A DNA stretch of 17,037 nt. Source: Acidimicrobiia bacterium. GTDB taxonomy: Bacteria; Actinomycetota; Acidimicrobiia; Spongiisociales; SHLN01. Below the pieces are notes generated by a model. The model made no database searches. It was not told the origin of the DNA and worked only from the letters and a program-made list of their open reading frames with translations. Position 1 is the stretch's first letter. Every line of letters starts with the position of its first letter. Shown piece by piece: positions 5,731 to 13,239 of this stretch. Position numbers and translations under genes: made by a program. The DNA lies in contig JAUXLW010000007.1 in the NCBI GenBank assembly GCA_030623545.1, positions 1 through 17,037 on the forward strand, written 5' to 3'.

Positions 5731-6670
5731 CCAGGTGGGAGCGGAGCAGGTCCCAAACATGAGATTGGGCCAACTCACGCCGCAGGAAGGCCAGCGTGCG
5801 GAGGAATGTGGGGATCAGCGCCTCCACCGACATCGGGTTAGGCCGGGCGGCCGATAGGACCCGATCATCGGGGCGGAGCACGACGACGTCCACTTCCGGC
5901 CATGTGGCCTCGATGAGCTCCAGCTCCTTGTTGAGCGACTCGGATCCAATCCGGTCGAAGATGCCCTCGTAGAAGCGGGCCCCATCCCGGGCCTCCTCTG
6001 CGGCCATCGGCGCGATGATCAAAATGAAGTCGAGCGGCTTCTTGGCGTACTCGAAGACCAGATGGGCGCTGGTCCCTGAGGCGATGCCTCCGTCGACGTA
6101 GTGGTGGCCGCCAATGGTCACCGGCTGATACACCATGGGCACGGCGGAGGAAGCGGCCACGGCCGTGCGCAGCTCCGTTTTGGGACCGTCGTCTGTGCCG
6201 AAGACCACCATGCGTTTCTCCGCCAGGTCGAAGGCAGTGATCAAGGTGGGCTGATCGGGCCAGGACCTGGCCAGGGGGCCGGCCAGCAAATCTACGTATT
6301 CGGCAATTCCGTGCGGATCGAACATAGCCGGGCCACCCAGCGTCATCTCCAATCCGGGCTTGCGAAGTCCCGGCAGCAACCCGTGGCGGAGCCAACGGCG
6401 GAAGCCGCTGGGACGGGTGCGGCGCAGCAAGAAGCTTGACACGTGTTCGACGTATTCCTGGCGGGTGCGATCGCCGCTTGTCAATACGTCGATCTCGAGG
6501 CGGTCGGCGCGCACCACCGCAGCAACCGTTGCCCCGGCCGACGTCCCGATGACTATCTCGGCATCATTGGGGTTCCAGCCGGTAGCCATTCGGATCGCCA
6601 TCAAGGCAGCAAACTCATATGCGGCGCCGGTAATGCCACCACCGCCGAGGACTAGGCCAACTGAGCTCAT
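5723..6670 (-). CDS. Patatin-like phospholipase
   Basis: The protein has 315 aa. The oxyanion-hole glycine run GGGGITG is at residues 9-15. The nucleophile elbow GTSAG has Ser at 44 and the catalytic-dyad Asp is in DGG at 193-195. All key residues of the bacterial patatin family are present, so a lipid acyl hydrolase activity is likely; the substrate is unknown. There is no signal peptide, so it is probably cytosolic or peripheral to the membrane. The start ATG 6670 has no clear SD sequence but is directly followed by the conserved first strand (VGLVLGGGG). Its 3' end overlaps the convergent lipoprotein gene by 8 bp. Confidence 0.92.
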   Translation of the reverse strand: MSSVGLVLGGGGITGAAYEFAALMAIRMATGWNPNDAEIVIGTSAGATVAAVVRADRLEIDVLTSGDRTRQEYVEHVSSFLLRRTRPSGFRRWLRHGLLPGLRKPGLEMTLGGPAMFDPHGIAEYVDLLAGPLARSWPDQPTLITAFDLAEKRMVVFGTDDGPKTELRTAVAASSAVPMVYQPVTIGGHHYVDGGIASGTSAHLVFEYAKKPLDFILIIAPMAAEEARDGARFYEGIFDRIGSESLNKELELIEATWPEVDVVVLRPDDRVLSAARPNPMSVEALIPTFLRTLAFLRRELAQSHVWDLLRSHLVK

Positions 6671-6754
6671 GGAAAAACCACACTAGGTGCAGGGCAATTA
6701 TCGGCCGCGGATCTCCGGCGCTTGACCGGGTGTTTAATGCCGCGGGGTTCTCCT

Positions 6755-6774
6755 GGGCTGGGGGGGGAGGTGGG
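6755..6774 (+). other. G-rich tract with potential to form a G-quadruplex
   Basis: The plus strand reads GGGCT, then eight G, then AGGTGGG, giving four runs of at least three G with loops of 2, 2 and 4 nt. It lies ~85 bp upstream of the minus-strand patatin gene and ~175 bp upstream of mshD. Folding is predicted from the pattern only. Confidence 0.45.
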
Positions 6775-6807
6775 AACTGGATTCGACAGGGTTTGAGGCT
6801 CCCCCTC

Positions 6808-6854
6808 CTCGCCTTCGCTTTGCTCAGGCGGTCCTCCCCCATGAGGACATAGGA
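6808..6854. repeat. REP-like repeat, copy 1
   Basis: This 47-bp unit matches copy 2 at 41 of 47 positions, with 55 bp between the starts. It contains GTCCTC (6831-6836) paired with GAGGAC (6843-6848) across 6 nt. The pair sits in the intergenic region before mshD. It is a palindrome-bearing intergenic repeat, and a genome-wide family is likely but cannot be shown from one locus. Confidence 0.75.
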
Positions 6855-6862
6855 CACTCCTT

Positions 6863-6909
6863 CTCGCCTTCGCATTGTTAGGGCGGTCCTCCCCCAGGAG
6901 GACATAAGA
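6863..6909. repeat. REP-like repeat, copy 2
   Basis: This is the second 47-bp copy. Its hairpin is stronger: GTCCTCC (6886-6892) and GGAGGAC (6897-6903) form a perfect 7-bp stem with a CCCA loop. One of the six differences from copy 1 adds a base pair to the stem, which hints that the structure matters. It ends ~40 bp before the mshD start codon. Confidence 0.75.
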
Positions 6910-6949
6910 AGTTTTACGGGTTGGCGGGTCCTAGGGTGCAGCTCTTGTT

Positions 6950-7810
6950 GTGCGTCCTTTCGAGGCCGGGGACGATGGTGAGAAGGTCGGGCAGCTTCTG
7001 GCTGAGCTGTCGGAGATTGACGGGTTTCCGCCGCTCGGTGAGACCAAGTTTGTCGACTTCCGGGAGCAGGGTCTGGGGACCGGCTTTATTGCCGAAGCGG
7101 ATGGCTTGCTCATCGGTTATGCCCACGTCTTGCACCACGTAGCCAGCGACGCGTGGGAGTTGGAGATGGCCGTCCATCCGCAGCATCGCGACATTCAAAC
7201 CGTGGAGGGGCTGCTCGAAGCCGCCAGGCCGCACGCCGACGGGCGCCTGCTGTGGTGGGTTTTCGGCTCTGAAGCGATCAGCCTGGCCGAGCAGGCCGGA
7301 ACCGAGGTGCTCCGCGAGCTGCACAAGCTGCGGGGAGCCCTCCCGCCGACAGATGACGTCCCACTTCCCGATTGGGTGGAGGTGCGAGAGTTTCGGCCCG
7401 GCATAGACGATGACGCCTGGCTGGAGACGAACAACGCGGCCTTTGCGGGACACCTCGAGAACGGAAGCTGGACCGCCGAGGATCTAAAGGAGCGAGTTGG
7501 TCGCGACTGGTTTGATGCGGAGGGTTTTCGGCTGGCCTGGGCCGACGACCGGCTCGCCGGATTCTGCTGGACCAAGCGCCACTCGGCCGAGGTGGGGGAG
7601 ATCTACATAATCGGGGTTCACCCCGATTATCAGGCGAGAGGGCTCGGCAGAGCGATCGTGGTCGAGGCGATGCACTACCTGGCCGGCGCGGGAAGCAAGA
7701 CGTGCATCCTCTACGTCGATACGTCCAATCCGTCTGCCCTGGAGCTCTATCGCTCGCTGGGGTTCGGGTTGGAGCGAGTGGATCGCTGCGTGGTGGTGCC
7801 GAACGGCTGA
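6950..7810 (+). CDS. mshD: Mycothiol synthase (MshD-like tandem GNAT acetyltransferase)
   Basis: The protein has 286 aa, slightly under the usual ~300. It has two GNAT domains. The N-terminal one (residues ~1-130) has a degenerate acetyl-CoA loop (HPQHRDIQTVEG). The C-terminal one (~140-286) has an intact loop, HPDYQARGLG at 224-233. MshD hallmarks are present: LRELHKLR near 121, NNAAFAGH at 161-168, WT-DL, WFDAEGF, FCWTK, GEIYIIGV and LYVDTSNPSALELYRSLGF. MshD acetylates the cysteinyl amine of Cys-GlcN-Ins with acetyl-CoA, the last step of mycothiol synthesis in the cytosol. GTG 6950 is the start; an in-frame stop lies just upstream and no clear SD sequence is seen. Its 3' end overlaps the convergent zinc-ribbon gene by 64 bp. 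Confidence 0.88.
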   Translation: MRPFEAGDDGEKVGQLLAELSEIDGFPPLGETKFVDFREQGLGTGFIAEADGLLIGYAHVLHHVASDAWELEMAVHPQHRDIQTVEGLLEAARPHADGRLLWWVFGSEAISLAEQAGTEVLRELHKLRGALPPTDDVPLPDWVEVREFRPGIDDDAWLETNNAAFAGHLENGSWTAEDLKERVGRDWFDAEGFRLAWADDRLAGFCWTKRHSAEVGEIYIIGVHPDYQARGLGRAIVVEAMHYLAGAGSKTCILYVDTSNPSALELYRSLGFGLERVDRCVVVPNG

Positions 7811-7980
7811 CCACAGCCAACGCAATATTCGTCGGTTTCGAGTGTGGCGCTCCGGCACCAGGGGCATGGCAGGTCGTCGGAATCGACGAGGCTCAAAGTG
7901 GGAGAGCGGGTCGGGGATTGGCGGCCCCCGGCCAGCACCAGGGCGCTGAATATGACGATGGCTACCACGGCTTCGAACAT
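7747..7980 (-). CDS. Small membrane-anchored zinc-ribbon protein
   Basis: The protein has 77 aa. One N-terminal hydrophobic helix (residues ~3-17) is followed by a polar linker and a four-cysteine zinc ribbon, CPWC (C39, C42) and CVGC (C53, C56). This pattern is unlikely in a random frame and is common in tiny actinobacterial membrane proteins of unknown role. Caveats are the weak ribosome-binding site and the last 64 bp lying antisense to mshD. The tail beyond the zinc ribbon is Ser/Thr/Arg-rich with no visible fold. Confidence 0.6.
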   Translation of the reverse strand: MFEAVVAIVIFSALVLAGGRQSPTRSPTLSLVDSDDLPCPWCRSATLETDEYCVGCGQPFGTTTQRSTRSNPNPSER

Positions 7981-8037
7981 GCGCGCAGGCTAGAAGCGCT
8001 AAGCACGGTTTTCGCGGATTTAGGGAAGCTGGGCGGT

Positions 8038-8880
8038 TCAGCCGATCAAACCGGCGGCCGCAACTGCCCGGGTGAGCTCTTCAACCAACCAGTCCACTCC
8101 CCGGAGCTGCTGATCGCTCACTTCAACTGCTGAGACCAGCATCATCCCTGAGTGATACACCGCCCAGCGTTGGAGCTCGTCGTCGGTCATGTCCGAGCCG
8201 TACCCCCCGGCGACTCCGGTGGCGGCGTCGAGGCCGGCCTTGAGCCCCGTGAGCCACAGTAGTTTCGAGTAGTCCCACTCCGGGGCGCCCAGGGTCGACC
8301 ATTCCCAGTGGAACAAAGTCATGTTTTCGTCGTCGTCGACGTAAAACTGCTCCGGGTTGGGGTCGGTGTGCACCACAACTCCGCTGGAGACCGTGGGAGG
8401 CGCGATATCGGCTGCACTTTCAACGATCTCGCTGGGAATGTGGAGCTTGCCTCGATAGCGGACGAGGCGCTTGAAGGTGGCCGGGAAGTCTCCGTTGATC
8501 CATTCTTGATCGATGCCATGACTTACATTGCTGAAGTGATCTGAGACCCGGGAGTGAAGCGCCCGCAGAATCTCGCCGGCCTTGCGGCCGAGGCCTGCGC
8601 TCTCCGGCAGTGAAGCCAGGTTCCACTTGCCGGGATCTTTGAAGACCGCCCAGGGGTAGCCGCCATCCTCTCCCCGGGACAAGACGGTGGGTAGGCCGGG
8701 CAGTCCGGTCAGGTTCTCCAGCGCCTGCTGCTCGCGCCGCTCGGCGGCGGTTGTGGAGTAGACCTTGACCAGGCGGGTTCCACCTTCATCCCAGATTCGA
8801 TATAGACGGCCCACGCCGGTCCCCACCTCGAGGATGCGGCCATCGCCTGAGAGTTTTCTAGCTATGTCTGCTGCTTCCAT
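8038..8880 (-). CDS. Aminoglycoside-phosphotransferase-like (APH) kinase-fold protein with altered active site
   Basis: The protein has 280 aa. A glycine-containing N-lobe (VGTGVGRLYRIW, residues 19-30) leads to the likely ATP-binding Lys39 (RLVKVY), then ALENLTGLPGLPTVL and a helical C-lobe. The catalytic loop is HTDPNPEQF (171-179), compared with the family HGDxHxxN. The catalytic Asp173 is kept, but the usual Asn is Gln178. The next motif, normally 'IDWE', is FHWEW (190-194), with His191 where the second metal-binding Asp is expected. It may be a catalytically weak enzyme or a pseudokinase; this is inference. The substrate is unknown, and nothing supports calling it an antibiotic-resistance gene. 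It is divergent from thrS. Confidence 0.75.
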   Translation of the reverse strand: MEAADIARKLSGDGRILEVGTGVGRLYRIWDEGGTRLVKVYSTTAAERREQQALENLTGLPGLPTVLSRGEDGGYPWAVFKDPGKWNLASLPESAGLGRKAGEILRALHSRVSDHFSNVSHGIDQEWINGDFPATFKRLVRYRGKLHIPSEIVESAADIAPPTVSSGVVVHTDPNPEQFYVDDDENMTLFHWEWSTLGAPEWDYSKLLWLTGLKAGLDAATGVAGGYGSDMTDDELQRWAVYHSGMMLVSAVEVSDQQLRGVDWLVEELTRAVAAAGLIG

Positions 8881-8948
8881 GGCGCGGAGCTACCCTTTCC
8901 GGAGCCTATCCTCTGGCGTTCAAGCCTAACTAGGGAGTGGGTTTTTTC
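8881..8948. promoter_or_regulatory. Short divergent promoter region between the APH-like gene and thrS
   Basis: The 68 bp between the two start codons must hold both start signals. On the plus strand there is a TATCCT -10-like hexamer near 8908 and AGGGAG at 8933-8938 as the likely thrS ribosome-binding site. No T-box or other leader fits in this space. Confidence 0.35.
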
Positions 8949-10886
8949 GTGGCAGATTCAATCGAGCTGACCTTCCCGGATGGGACGGTAGCCGGCTTTC
9001 CCTCCGGGACTACGGGCCTCGAAGTGGCGCTCAGCATCGGAGAGCGCCTGGCAGCCGCGGCCGTTGTTGTCAAGCTCAACGGCGAGCAGTTCGACCTGGC
9101 TCGACCACTCGAGGAAGACGGGTCCTTTGAGGTCGTTACGGACTCTTCGGAGGAAGGCCGGTTTGTCATCCGCCACTCAGCTGCTCATGTTCTGGCCCAG
9201 GCGGTGTTGGACAAGTTCCCCGGGGCCGCGTACGCCATCGGACCGCCCATCGACGACGGCTTCTATTACGACTTCGATGTCGGCCGTACTTTCACTCCTG
9301 ACGATCTCAAGGCGTTGGACGCCAGGGTGCAGGAGATTATCGCCGAAGATCAGCCGTTCGAGCGTCAGGAGATAACCCGGGACGACGGGGTCGCGTTGTT
9401 CGCCGATCAGCCATACAAGACCGAGATAATCACCGATGGCGAGGCGAGCCAGGGAGTCGGCGAGAGCATTGTGAGTCTGTACCGCAACAATGACTTTGTC
9501 GATCTTTGCCGGGGCCCGCATGTTCGCTCCACCGGCTTCCTGCAAGCGGTCAAGCTGCTCCGGAGCGCCGGGGCCTACTGGCGGGGAGACGAGAACAACC
9601 CCCAACTGCAACGCATCTACGGCACCGCATGGGAGAGCAAGAAGGAGCTCAAGGCTTATCTAGCGCGAGTGGAGGAGGCCGGGAAGCGCGACCACCGCAA
9701 GTTGGGTGTCGAGCTCGACCTTTTCTCATTCCCGCCGGAGCTCGGCGCCGGTCTCGCTCTCTGGCATCCCAAAGGGGGGCTGGTCCGCAAGATCATCGAG
9801 GACTACAGCCGCAACGCACATCTCGCGCACGGTTACGAAATTGTCTCCACGCCTCACGTAGCTCGTTCGACTCTGTGGGAGACCTCGGGGCACCTCGAGT
9901 TCTACGCCGACGGAATGTATCCGCCTATGGCCGCCGACGATCAACACAGCTACTACGTGAAACCGATGAACTGCCCATTCCACATCCTGATCTACCGGTC
10001 GCGGGCGCGGAGTTATCGGGAACTGCCGGTGCGCTTGTTCGAGCTTGGCACCGTGTACCGCTATGAGCGCAGCGGAGTTCTGCATGGGCTCATGCGGGTG
10101 CGTGGCCTGACGGTCGATGACAGCCATATTTTCTGCATGGAGTCACAGCTGGTGGAGGAGCTCGGTCTCGTGCTCGACTTCACGGTGATGATGCTTCGCC
10201 AGTTCGGTTTCACCGAGATCGAAGCCGACCTGTCCACCAAGCCCGACAAAGCGATCGGCGATCCTGTTCTGTGGGACAAGGCGACCGAGGCTCTAGGCGC
10301 GGCTTTGGCCAAGGCCGACCTGCCCTTCGAGCTGGCTGAAGGCGAGGGAGCGTTCTACGGCCCCAAGATCGATGTCCATATCCGAGACGCCATAGGGCGT
10401 CGATGGCAGATGTCGACGATACAGGTCGACTTCGCGCAGCCCGCCAACTTCGAGCTGGAATTCAACAGCCCCGAGAACGTCAAGGAGCGCCCGGTGATGA
10501 TCCACCGGGCCATCCTCGGATCGATAGAGCGATTTGTCGGGATCTTGGTCGAGCACTATGCCGGCGCCTTCCCCGGCTGGTTGGCTCCGGTGCAAGCCGA
10601 GATAATCCCCGTGGCCGACCGGCACAATGACTACGCGGCCGAGGTGGCTGCGGGCCTCAGCGCCCGGGGGCTCCGGGTGGAGATCGATGAGCACGATGAC
10701 ACGGTCGGAGAGAAAGTCAGGCGAGCAATAACCAGCAAAGTTCCTGCCGTGTTGGTCGTCGGTGATGATGACGTGGAAAGAGGCACAGTGGGCCTGCGAT
10801 TGCGTGACGCTGATGCCGAGGAGCGAGGCGTTTCCGTCGATGAGGCGGGGGAGCGGTTGGTAGCTCTGTGCGCTCCGCCGGCCTGA
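8949..10886 (+). CDS. thrS: Threonyl-tRNA synthetase
   Basis: The protein has 645 aa, full length for the family. In order it has an N-terminal TGS domain (ELTFPDGTVAGFPSGTTG), the SAD editing domain (HSAAHVLAQAV near 75, then CRGPHV), a class II catalytic core with the zinc-site MNCPFH near 340, motif 2 RYERSGVLHGLMRVRGL near 371, DDSHIFC, motif 3 (MIHRAILGSIERF near 517), and a C-terminal anticodon-binding domain (PVQAEIIPVADRH onward). It charges tRNA-Thr with threonine in the cytosol. GTG 8949 is chosen over GTG 8937 because AGGGAG lies ~10 nt upstream of it and the TGS domain starts at once. Its stop overlaps the start of the HIT gene. Confidence 0.97.
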   Translation: MADSIELTFPDGTVAGFPSGTTGLEVALSIGERLAAAAVVVKLNGEQFDLARPLEEDGSFEVVTDSSEEGRFVIRHSAAHVLAQAVLDKFPGAAYAIGPPIDDGFYYDFDVGRTFTPDDLKALDARVQEIIAEDQPFERQEITRDDGVALFADQPYKTEIITDGEASQGVGESIVSLYRNNDFVDLCRGPHVRSTGFLQAVKLLRSAGAYWRGDENNPQLQRIYGTAWESKKELKAYLARVEEAGKRDHRKLGVELDLFSFPPELGAGLALWHPKGGLVRKIIEDYSRNAHLAHGYEIVSTPHVARSTLWETSGHLEFYADGMYPPMAADDQHSYYVKPMNCPFHILIYRSRARSYRELPVRLFELGTVYRYERSGVLHGLMRVRGLTVDDSHIFCMESQLVEELGLVLDFTVMMLRQFGFTEIEADLSTKPDKAIGDPVLWDKATEALGAALAKADLPFELAEGEGAFYGPKIDVHIRDAIGRRWQMSTIQVDFAQPANFELEFNSPENVKERPVMIHRAILGSIERFVGILVEHYAGAFPGWLAPVQAEIIPVADRHNDYAAEVAAGLSARGLRVEIDEHDDTVGEKVRRAITSKVPAVLVVGDDDVERGTVGLRLRDADAEERGVSVDEAGERLVALCAPPA

Positions 10887-11377
10887 TGGAGGTCTTATGG
10901 GCGGGCTGGCGTGCGGCATATATGGCCGAATTCACCGGCGAGTCTCAAAGCGACGATTGCCTGTTCTGCGAGTTGCCGGATAGCGGGCCCGATAATGAGA
11001 CGTTCGTGGTGGAGAGGGGAGAGGCGGTGTATTCGGTGCTCAACCTCTATCCGTACACCAACGGCCACATGTTGCTGACACCATTTCGCCATGTGGCCGG
11101 CCCGGCTGAGCTGGATCCTGAAGAGGTCTCAGAGCTCTGGGCGCTCCTGGGCAGCTCGCAATTAGCGCTCGATGCGGCGGTGAGCCCCCATGGATACAAC
11201 CTCGGGGCCAATCTGGGACGCGACGCCGGAGCCGGAGTTTTGGGACACTTCCACCTGCACGTGGTTCCGCGGTGGCGGGGCGACACTAATTTCATGACCA
11301 CCGTCGGTTCTGCCCGGGTGCTTCCCGAAGCACTGGCCGATACCTGGGGGCGCTTGCGAGAAATGGTGAGGAAGTAA
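10886..11377 (+). CDS. HIT-family protein (AP4A phosphorylase/hydrolase-like)
   Basis: The protein has 163 aa. The HIT motif HFHLHVVPRW (121-130) carries the three His residues H121, H123 and H125. A CxxC pair (C25, C28) near the N-terminus and the LWAGWRAAYM start match actinobacterial HIT proteins such as Rv2613c, described as a diadenosine-tetraphosphate phosphorylase. The likely role is nucleotide salvage or removal of dinucleotides made by tRNA synthetases, which suits its place directly after thrS. ATG 10886 overlaps the thrS stop by one base; an in-frame ATG at 10868 would overlap more. Confidence 0.92.
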   Translation: MEVLWAGWRAAYMAEFTGESQSDDCLFCELPDSGPDNETFVVERGEAVYSVLNLYPYTNGHMLLTPFRHVAGPAELDPEEVSELWALLGSSQLALDAAVSPHGYNLGANLGRDAGAGVLGHFHLHVVPRWRGDTNFMTTVGSARVLPEALADTWGRLREMVRK

Positions 11378-11850
11378 TGGAGATACCCGACGAAGTAGCT
11401 CGAGCGCAGGGTGTTCCGGACGACCTCGATTCCTCCGTGCTCGGGCCTTTCACCGTCCCGAGCCTCACTCGTAGACGGCGAGCCGGCGCCTTTTATCTGG
11501 GTGGGGCGGCGCTCCTGGCGCTGGGCATTGCCACCGGGCTGCCCGCGGGCATGTGGATAGTGGTGGGGCTCCTGCTGGTGATCGGCGCCTATCACTTCTT
11601 AGCGGCATTCGAGCTTGGCATCCGTGAGCGGGAGGCCCTGTCAATCGCCAATCGCTCCACCGAGTTTCCCGTCGGGCACGCTTCTGCGGCTCTCGGGTTC
11701 GTGGGCTGGCGATCGCGCCCGGTATGGAACGTTCTGGTGTTCTCGGCCGACGAGCCACCGACCGAGCGCGGCCTGGTCCGGATCAACGCTGTGAACGGCG
11801 AGGTGGAGGACGTCTATGTCGAAGGCAACCCCGATCTGGCTGGTCGCTAA
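11377..11850 (+). CDS. Two-helix membrane protein of unknown function
   Basis: The protein has 157 aa. An acidic N-terminal tail and a basic TRRRR stretch (31-35) precede two hydrophobic helices at ~38-54 and ~57-76. The rest is a soluble domain of ~80 aa ('GFVGWRSRPVWNVLVFSADEPPTERGLVRINAVNGEVEDVYVEGN') that ends like a small beta-sheet domain. No family was recognised. Its ATG overlaps the stop of the HIT gene by one base, so it is translated in the thrS run. Its stop overlaps the convergent gltA gene by 4 bp. Confidence 0.85.
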   Translation: MEIPDEVARAQGVPDDLDSSVLGPFTVPSLTRRRRAGAFYLGGAALLALGIATGLPAGMWIVVGLLLVIGAYHFLAAFELGIREREALSIANRSTEFPVGHASAALGFVGWRSRPVWNVLVFSADEPPTERGLVRINAVNGEVEDVYVEGNPDLAGR

Positions 11851-13151
11851 ACCCGCTTTTCTAGCTCCACGTAGTCGCGGGAGGTTTCTCCGGCGTAGAT
11901 CTGGCGGGGGCGGCTGATCCGGGTATTGGGATCCTCGATCATCTCCTGCCAATGTGCCATCCAACCCGGCAGCCGACCAATGGCGAACAACACCGTGAAC
12001 ATGCGTAGCGGGAAGCCGAGGGCACGGAAGATCATCCCGCTGTAGAAGTCAATGTTGGGATAGAGCTTGCGCTCGATGAAGTACTCGTCGCTCAAAGCGA
12101 CCTCTTCCAGCTTGCTGGCGATGTCCAAAAGGGGATCGTCCACGCCGAGCCGCTCCAGCACGTTGCCGGCGAATCCCTTGAGAATCTTCGCTCGGGGATC
12201 AAAGTTCTTGTACACCCGGTGGCCGAAGCCCATCAGCCGAAACGGGTCGTCTTTGTCTTTGGCCATTTTGACGTATTTGGCAACGTCGTTGCCGTCTTCG
12301 TGGATGTCGTTGAGCATCGCAACCACGGCCGAGTTGGCTCCTCCGTGAAGTGGTCCCCACAGGGCGTTCATGCCCCCGGCCACTGAGGCAAACAAGTTGG
12401 CTTCGCTCGAGCCGACCAGGCGGACCGCAGAGGTCGAGCAGTTCTGCCCGTGATCGGCGTGGAGGATCAGCAGGGCATCGAGAGCTCGAGAAACAACCGG
12501 GTCGGGCTCATAGGGCGCAACGGGGAGACCGAACATCATGTAGAGGAAATTCGAGGTGTAATCGAGGTCGTTGCGCGGGTACATGTACGGTTGGCCGATC
12601 GACTTCTTGTAAGCGAAGGCTGCCACCGTGGGCAGCTTGGCCATCAGGCGAATCGTGGATTCGCGGACGGAATCGGCGTCACGGGGATTGTGATACTGCT
12701 CGTAGAAAGTGGACATGGCCGCGGTAGCTGCTGAGAGGATCCCCATTGGATGAGCCTTACGGGGGAAGGCGTCGAACATGCGCTTCATTTCCTCGTTGAG
12801 GAGGGTGTGGCTGCGAACCGCACTCTCGTATTCCTCCAGCTCTGAGGGTGTTGGCAGCTCGCCGTTCAGCAGCAAATAGGCAACTTGTGGGAAGGTGGAG
12901 TGCTCTGCCAGGTCCTCGATGTTGTACCCGCGATAGCGCAGCTCACCAGCATCTCCGTCGACGAAGCTGATGGCGCTCTGGCATCCGGCGGTATTGGCGA
13001 AGCCGTAATCGAGTGTGACCATGTGGTGCTCAGCCCGCAGCTTGCCTACGTCGATGCCGACGTCTCCTTCCGTTCCGGTCAGGGTCGCGAGCTTGATCTT
13101 CGTGCCGTCCTCGGCAGTGATGTTCAGCTCTCCCTCGGAGGTGGTAAACAT
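11847..13151 (-). CDS. gltA: Citrate synthase
   Basis: The protein has 434 aa, the usual length of hexameric type-II bacterial citrate synthases. The catalytic residues are visible: His269 (LHGGANSAV), His311 (GFGHRVYKNFDPRA) and Asp368 (NIDFYSG). It condenses oxaloacetate and acetyl-CoA to citrate, the entry step of the TCA cycle. ATG 13151 is chosen because a near-perfect SD sequence (AAGGAG) lies 6 nt upstream. The frame is open to 13595, but that extension is antisense to pgsA and has no domain. It sits on the minus strand between the HIT/membrane-protein genes and pgsA, which are usually adjacent in actinobacteria. Confidence 0.97.
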   Translation of the reverse strand: MFTTSEGELNITAEDGTKIKLATLTGTEGDVGIDVGKLRAEHHMVTLDYGFANTAGCQSAISFVDGDAGELRYRGYNIEDLAEHSTFPQVAYLLLNGELPTPSELEEYESAVRSHTLLNEEMKRMFDAFPRKAHPMGILSAATAAMSTFYEQYHNPRDADSVRESTIRLMAKLPTVAAFAYKKSIGQPYMYPRNDLDYTSNFLYMMFGLPVAPYEPDPVVSRALDALLILHADHGQNCSTSAVRLVGSSEANLFASVAGGMNALWGPLHGGANSAVVAMLNDIHEDGNDVAKYVKMAKDKDDPFRLMGFGHRVYKNFDPRAKILKGFAGNVLERLGVDDPLLDIASKLEEVALSDEYFIERKLYPNIDFYSGMIFRALGFPLRMFTVLFAIGRLPGWMAHWQEMIEDPNTRISRPRQIYAGETSRDYVELEKRV

Positions 13152-13239
13152 GCGTTCTCCTTGCGGGCTGGAGGCGACACATCCGGCCCGGTGCGGCAAT
13201 ACTAACTCCGACAATGCTGCTCCCCTTCGTAGGCCCATA
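13152..13239. promoter_or_regulatory. Divergent promoter region of gltA and pgsA
   Basis: These 88 bp lie between the two start codons and must drive both genes. On the minus strand it has TTAGTAT, a possible -10 box for gltA, and AAGGAG as the ribosome-binding site. On the plus strand, AGG six bases before the GTG of pgsA is the only ribosome-binding hint. No clear operator was seen. Confidence 0.45.

Noticed and set aside
5293..5778. 161-aa minus-strand frame opposite the lipoprotein
   Set aside because: The plus strand has a clear lipoprotein signal; the minus frame shows no motif.
5865..6395. 176-aa minus-strand frame inside the patatin gene
   Set aside because: Arg/Gly-rich shifted frame of a gene with all patatin catalytic motifs.
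6615..6905. 96-aa minus-strand frame across the repeat region
   Set aside because: It is made up largely of the two REP-like repeats and G-rich DNA; the apparent protein similarity between its halves comes from the DNA repeat.
6808..6909. Possible CRISPR-like direct repeats
   Set aside because: Only two imperfect copies with an 8-bp gap, no spacers of normal length and no cas genes.
7278..7820. 180-aa minus-strand frame opposite mshD
   Set aside because: Arg/Pro/Ser-rich shadow of a well-recognised acetyltransferase.
8881..8948. T-box or other riboswitch before thrS
   Set aside because: Only 68 bp lie between the divergent start codons and there is no specifier or antiterminator pattern.
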